From Clostridiales bacterium (lineage in GTDB: Bacteria > Bacillota > Clostridia > Peptostreptococcales > Anaerovoracaceae), in contig QXXF01000017.1 of the NCBI GenBank assembly GCA_009911365.1, positions 1-64,000 on the forward strand: DNA of 64,000 bases. Direction: 5' to 3'. How positions within the stretch are numbered: the stretch's first letter is position 1; every line of letters begins with the position of its first letter. This document shows positions 60,323 to 64,000 of the stretch, piece after piece. The translations under genes and the position numbers were made by a program. The notes under the pieces were generated by a model. It did no database searches, had not been told where the DNA came from, and worked only from the letters and a program-made list of their open reading frames with translations.

Positions 60323-60830
60323 AGATCCCGGCAATGGTCTTTGCATCCACTAGCTGGCCGGAGGCTGCCATGGAAAAGGCTTCGTCGTAGTCGTATTCCA
60401 CGATCTCCAGTGCTTCGTCTTCATCAAACTCCGTTTCGCCTTCTGTCAATCCTGTGGCCGCATAAAGATGGATGACTTCCTCTGTATAAGCGACGCTGGG
60501 ATTCAGCTTTCCTAAATAATGAAGGGTTTCCGCCGTGTATCCTGTTTCTTCTCTCAGTTCCCGCTGGGCGGTGTTTTCAGGAATCGTTTCGCCTTTATCA
60601 ATCTTTCCCGCTGGGATTTCCAGCAGCACTTGGCCGCTGGGATAGCGGAACTGTTTTACCATAACAATTTTCCCGTTATCTTTAACAGGAACAATGGCTA
60701 CGGCCCCATTATGCTCTACGATCTCTCGATACGCAGTGCCAGAGGGCACTGTCACCGTGTCCCGCCTCAAATTGAGTATTGCGCCTTCATAAATCCGCTC
60801 ACTGCTGATTTTCTTTTCTTCAAAGATCAT
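60291..60830 (-). CDS. NUDIX hydrolase, ADP-ribose pyrophosphatase type
   Basis: 179 residues. The NUDIX box GKIDKGETIPENTAQRELREETGY fits GX5EX7REUXEEXGU (only its core is named here), with the early VKQFRYPSGQVLLEIPAG segment typical of ADP-ribose pyrophosphatases. It hydrolyses ADP-ribose and related nucleoside diphosphate derivatives. The first of a minus-strand block with proC, though 66 bases apart. Confidence 0.88.
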   Translation of the reverse strand: MIFEEKKISSERIYEGAILNLRRDTVTVPSGTAYREIVEHNGAVAIVPVKDNGKIVMVKQFRYPSGQVLLEIPAGKIDKGETIPENTAQRELREETGYTAETLHYLGKLNPSVAYTEEVIHLYAATGLTEGETEFDEDEALEIVEYDYDEAFSMAASGQLVDAKTIAGIFMAKEQLGIK

Positions 60831-60896
60831 ATCCTTCCTCCTTTGTCACCTGTGCCGCATGGCATGTCCAAGGGTCCGTTCATACTAGGGAACACC

Positions 60897-61700
60897 TCAC
60901 TTCGTCATTGCTTTGGATTTGTCCACCGCTGCCTGGAAGCCCTGTTTCACGCTTTCCTCAAATCCATTTTCAAAGAGCTTGTTCACTGCTTCAATGGTGG
61001 TCCCGCCTGGCGAGCACACATTGATACGCAGCTGCTCTGGGCTGATGTCGTTTTCCAAAACCATTTTTGCGGCTCCCAAGACAGCCTGCGCAGCAAAGAT
61101 TTTCGCTTTTTTCGGCTCCATTCCATTGTCAATGGCCGCCTGAATCAACGCATCGATGTACATGTACGTATACGCTGGGCTGCTGCCGCTGACACCTATG
61201 ACGCAGTGGATCAGGTCTTCATGGATCTCCTGGGCCTTTCCTACTGTATTTAAAATATCCAGCACCTGAACAAAACTATCATCGTCCACATTGCGGTTCC
61301 TGCATACCGCAATCATGGCTTCACCCACTTGGGCAGGCAAGTTGGGCATGATGCGTACAATTTTACGTTCTTGCCCAAGACGCACTTCCAAAAAGGCAAT
61401 GCTCACGCCCGCTGCCATGGAAACGATGATTTGATCCTTTCTGTGGACAGATGCGATTCTCGGCAGCAGTTTGTCAAAGAGATTGGGTTTCAGGCCTAAA
61501 AAAACGATATCGCTTTTTTCAGCCAGCTCCTGTTCCGAGCCGCAGGCAATGACTGCCGCGAAATCCTTCTCCAAACTGTTCCTTGTTTCTTCTTTGATAT
61601 CATATACAAAAATTTGGTTTCCTTTTGCGGCCGCGGCAGGCGCATGGCCCTTGAGAATGGCTCCGCCCATATTTCCCGCACCAATGAATCCGATTTTCAT
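60897..61700 (-). CDS. proC: Pyrroline-5-carboxylate reductase
   Basis: 267 residues. FIGAGNMGGAILKG is the dinucleotide fold; LGLKPNLFDKLL, MPNLPAQVGEAM and the VSGSSPAYTYMYIDAL and SPGGTTIEAV motifs are diagnostic. It makes proline from pyrroline-5-carboxylate with NAD(P)H. Its ATG overlaps the proB stop by four bases (ATGA). Confidence 0.94.
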   Translation of the reverse strand: MKIGFIGAGNMGGAILKGHAPAAAAKGNQIFVYDIKEETRNSLEKDFAAVIACGSEQELAEKSDIVFLGLKPNLFDKLLPRIASVHRKDQIIVSMAAGVSIAFLEVRLGQERKIVRIMPNLPAQVGEAMIAVCRNRNVDDDSFVQVLDILNTVGKAQEIHEDLIHCVIGVSGSSPAYTYMYIDALIQAAIDNGMEPKKAKIFAAQAVLGAAKMVLENDISPEQLRINVCSPGGTTIEAVNKLFENGFEESVKQGFQAAVDKSKAMTK

Positions 61701-62503
61701 ATGTCCTTACCTCCCATAAATATGGTCCCCGTTTCTTCCTGGTTCAATGCTTTTTTGATAATGTCTTTTTTCTTTCCATTGAGTAAGAGCATGGAAATGC
61801 CATACTCGTTGACCAGCCGGGCCGCTTCGATTTTTGTAGCGATCCCGCCTGTTCCAAAGCTGCTCTTTTCACCAATATCGATTTCCTCCAGCAGTTTGTC
61901 GATGTCTTCCACCGCTTCGATCAGCTTGGCATCCTTCTCCCGCTTTGGATCTTTATCGTATACCCCGTCTATGTCGCTGAGCACGATCAGAGCATCTGCG
62001 TTCCATAGGTTTGCCGCATGCGCGCTCAGGGTATCGTTGTCTCCAATCTTAATTTCGTCTACACTGACGCTGTCGTTTTCGTTGATGATAGGCACCACGC
62101 CTTCATCTACCAAGGTGAACAGTGCGTTGCGGATGTTCAAGGTCCGGTGAGAATCCTTGAAATCCTCTCTAGTGAGAAGGATCTGCCCCACATGGATGCC
62201 GTAGTCCGCAAAATATTCTTTATACGCCATCATCAGTTCCACCTGACCAATGGCGCAAAGGGCCTGCTTGTAATTCATGTCGCCTCTGCGGCTCCATTTG
62301 TTGATGGCTCCCACGCCGCAGATCCCTGCGCCAGAAGAGACCATGATGATCTGTTTATTTTGTTTGATCAGGTCGCTGGCTTGCTCCACGATATTATGAA
62401 GCACCTCCCGGTTGACCTCGCCCTGGTCGTTTGAAAGTACGTTGCTGCCGATTTTGATAACGATTTTACGGCTCTCTTTTATGAAGTCGCTGATTGAGTT
62501 CAT
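61697..62503 (-). CDS. proB: Glutamate 5-kinase, short form
   Basis: 268 residues: the amino-acid kinase domain (KIVIKIGSNVL, VSSGAGICGVGAI, ENDSVSVDEIKIGDND, LSDIDGVYDKDP) without a PUA domain, as in some Firmicutes. It phosphorylates glutamate for proline synthesis. No proA is in the window. The ATG at 62503 fits the family start; longer upstream frames contain unrelated sequence. Confidence 0.92.
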   Translation of the reverse strand: MNSISDFIKESRKIVIKIGSNVLSNDQGEVNREVLHNIVEQASDLIKQNKQIIMVSSGAGICGVGAINKWSRRGDMNYKQALCAIGQVELMMAYKEYFADYGIHVGQILLTREDFKDSHRTLNIRNALFTLVDEGVVPIINENDSVSVDEIKIGDNDTLSAHAANLWNADALIVLSDIDGVYDKDPKREKDAKLIEAVEDIDKLLEEIDIGEKSSFGTGGIATKIEAARLVNEYGISMLLLNGKKKDIIKKALNQEETGTIFMGGKDI

Positions 62504-62539
62504 GTGTGTTGCCTCTTTCTTCTTTCTGTAATCTGTATC

Positions 62540-62568
62540 AGTATACGACAAAATAGTGGCACTCGCAA
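62540..62568 (-). promoter_or_regulatory. proB promoter
   Basis: Minus-strand TTGCGA at 62568-62563 and TATACT at 62545-62540, spacer 17. Confidence 0.65.
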
Positions 62569-62699
62569 GGCTCGCTAGTATTTTTAGCAGAAATTCCGCC
62601 TTGCCACTCGCTCTGCTCGCAGGGGTAGAAAGGGAGTGACAGTGTTTTGGCATCATGTTAAAATGAAAAATATATTTATGAAAATAGGAGGGCGTAATC

Positions 62700-63347
62700 G
62701 TGTCGATGTATTTTTTCCCTGGCTGTAAGTACCGTGCCCACAATCCTGAAGGCACCCAAAAGCTGGAGCAGTATCTGAACGATCGTTTTGGAACCATCAC
62801 TATGGATTGCTGCAGCATGGACTTTGACAAGCCGACACTGCCGGATTCTGTTATTTTTCAGTGTCCTACATGTGGACTCATTCTTTCTGAATCAGGGTCT
62901 GGTTATCCGATGCAAAGTCTCTATGAATTTTTGTTGTCGGATCATGATTACCCTTGGCCGGATTATGGGGCCGCTAAAATGACGCTCCAGGATTGCTGGC
63001 GTTCAAGAAACAATATCGATCATTTAGATGCGATACGGGCAGTCATCAAAAAGATGAACATCCAAGCATTCGAGTTGGAATGCAGGCGCAGTAAAGCTGA
63101 TTTCTGCGGCGCAACGCTGTATCGGACTCCGTCAGAGAGATACCAGACGCTCGCATACCAGAATCTCGTTGTTAATGGAAATTTCCAGCCGTGTTCTGAG
63201 GAAACACAAACGAGAAAAATGCTCGAGCATGGAAAGCAGTACGCAACAAACGACATACTCTGCTACTGTACTGGCTGCATGGAAGGAATCAAGATGAGCG
63301 GGCATAACCCCATTCATTTGTTAGACCTCATGGTATCCACGCTCTGA
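62700..63347 (+). CDS. CCG-type cysteine-rich protein (heterodisulfide reductase subunit B-like)
   Basis: 215 residues. FPGCKYR and DCCSMD near the start, CPTCGLILSES, and a second set, CYCTGCMEGI near the C-terminus, resemble the cysteine-rich domain of HdrB/GlpC-type proteins. The full CCG pair is imperfect. It may bind a non-cubane iron-sulfur cluster and reduce a disulfide or act on thiols, but partners are absent. GTG start at 62700 follows AGGAGGG. Confidence 0.65.
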   Translation: MSMYFFPGCKYRAHNPEGTQKLEQYLNDRFGTITMDCCSMDFDKPTLPDSVIFQCPTCGLILSESGSGYPMQSLYEFLLSDHDYPWPDYGAAKMTLQDCWRSRNNIDHLDAIRAVIKKMNIQAFELECRRSKADFCGATLYRTPSERYQTLAYQNLVVNGNFQPCSEETQTRKMLEHGKQYATNDILCYCTGCMEGIKMSGHNPIHLLDLMVSTL

Positions 63348-63373
63348 TCCCCCGCTGTTCGGCCCTAGGTTTT

Positions 63374-63420
63374 ATGCGCAAAAAAGGACCTGAGCAAATT
63401 GTTATGTACGCTCAGGTCCT
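63374..63420 (-). terminator. spoVS terminator
   Basis: Minus-strand AGGACCTGAGC and GCTCAGGTCCT pair around a long loop and end in TTTTTT. Confidence 0.75.
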
Positions 63421-63442
63421 GCTGCTTCAGGCTCGGTGCTTG

Positions 63443-63703
63443 CTATCTCGGCTCTACGATCAATTTAATAGCCGTCCGCTCTTCTCCATCGATCTCAATG
63501 TCTGTGAACGCAGGGATAGTCACCAGATCAATGCCGCTAGGAGCTACAAATCCCCTAGCTATGGCAATGGCTTTTACTGCCTGATTGAGCGCTCCTGCTC
63601 CTATGGCCTGAATTTCGGCTCCACCCTTTTCCCTTAAAACTCCTGCAAGCGCTCCTGCTACCGAATTCGGATTTGATTTTGCTGATACTTTTAAAACTTC
63701 CAC
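63443..63703 (-). CDS. spoVS: Stage V sporulation protein S
   Basis: 86 residues, standard length: LKVSAKSNPNSVAGALAGVL and GAGALNQAVKAIAIARGF are nearly invariant in the family. It binds nucleic acid and promotes late sporulation. GTG start with GGAGG upstream. Confidence 0.95.
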   Translation of the reverse strand: MEVLKVSAKSNPNSVAGALAGVLREKGGAEIQAIGAGALNQAVKAIAIARGFVAPSGIDLVTIPAFTDIEIDGEERTAIKLIVEPR

Positions 63704-64000
63704 GTTTACGTCCTCCTTAAATAACCTTAAACAATAAATCGATTTGCGTTTACCCCTTTTGGGCTTTGTACCGAGGAACAGGGTCTTTTTCTTTCCTCCT
63801 TTCTATTATAACGTTCAAAAATGCCATTTTATAGAAGAATCCCTCGACAAATTCCGCTATTCTTCGCTTTTTTCTAAAATTTTTTGACAAACTCTTGCTT
63901 TTTGTGACACGAACCGCTATAATCTAGATGTGGTTATCCCCCTGATAACCTCATTAATCTCTAATCCCAATACCCCTTTTGAACAAAACAGACTGCTCCC
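63704..64000. promoter_or_regulatory. spoVS leader and a promoter leaving the window
   Basis: For spoVS, minus-strand TATAAT at 63810-63805. On the plus strand TTGCTT at 63895-63900 and TATAAT at 63918-63923 have a 17-base spacer; GGTTATC at 63932-63938 and GATAACC at 63944-63950 form a hairpin at the expected transcript start. The gene it drives lies beyond the right edge. Confidence 0.5.

Overview
The window looks like chromosome from a low-to-mid GC, endospore-forming anaerobic member of the Firmicutes (class Clostridia). Sporulation genes (spoIIM, spoVS), a two-iron superoxide reductase, a FAD-less molybdenum hydroxylase, an adenosylcobalamin mutase-like protein, formate-tetrahydrofolate ligase with FolD and FchA, T-box and c-di-GMP RNA switches, and strong Shine-Dalgarno sequences all fit. 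A placement near Anaerovoracaceae is only a guess. I found no tRNA, rRNA, CRISPR array, prophage or insertion sequence.

Left part (1-14.6 kb): a catabolic island. A LuxR-type regulator (296-1390) is followed by a seven-gene minus-strand operon running from 10650 down to 1481: a thiamine-diphosphate enzyme, a zinc alcohol dehydrogenase, a fused 2Fe-2S/molybdopterin hydroxylase, a VOC-fold protein, a DMT/EamA transporter with a broken 3' end, a small winged-helix-like protein, and a B12-dependent mutase-like protein. Divergent from it are two paralogous HyuA-type (hydantoinase/oxoprolinase) genes. An 18-bp element, identical at 17 of 18 positions, sits upstream of the regulator and inside the divergent promoter region, so the regulator may control the whole island. 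This gene combination is my best candidate for an undescribed pathway.

14.6-22.2 kb: superoxide reductase and thioredoxin; a PAS-AAA+ sigma-54 activator followed by a textbook -24/-12 promoter driving a CoA-acylating aldehyde dehydrogenase and a class III aminotransferase (a probable taurine/sulfoacetaldehyde or similar omega-amino acid module); lexA with an SOS box on its own promoter; an AEC-family permease.

22.2-38.7 kb: cell-surface region. It has a 1903-residue secreted protein with a PI-PLC X domain and repeated MBG-like units, a MoxR-ATPase/VWA pair next to a two-gene LysO-type exporter, tandem c-di-GMP-I riboswitch aptamers in front of a 968-residue repeat adhesin, and a large MacB/FtsX-type ABC transporter.

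38.7-50.9 kb: a YfcC-type carrier coupled to a DUF2971 protein, trmO, a tryptophan-type ABC transporter behind a T-box whose specifier reads UGG, an MFS transporter, a PAS/degenerate-receiver protein, a metallophosphoesterase, sseB, and larB with a LarC lacking its C-terminal domain.

50.9-64 kb: one-carbon genes (folD, fchA, fhs) and housekeeping genes (rnhB, rbgA, rplS, an NlpC/P60 hydrolase, a Xer recombinase, spoIIM, a NUDIX hydrolase, proC, proB, a CCG-type cysteine-rich protein, spoVS). A promoter near the right edge points out of the window.
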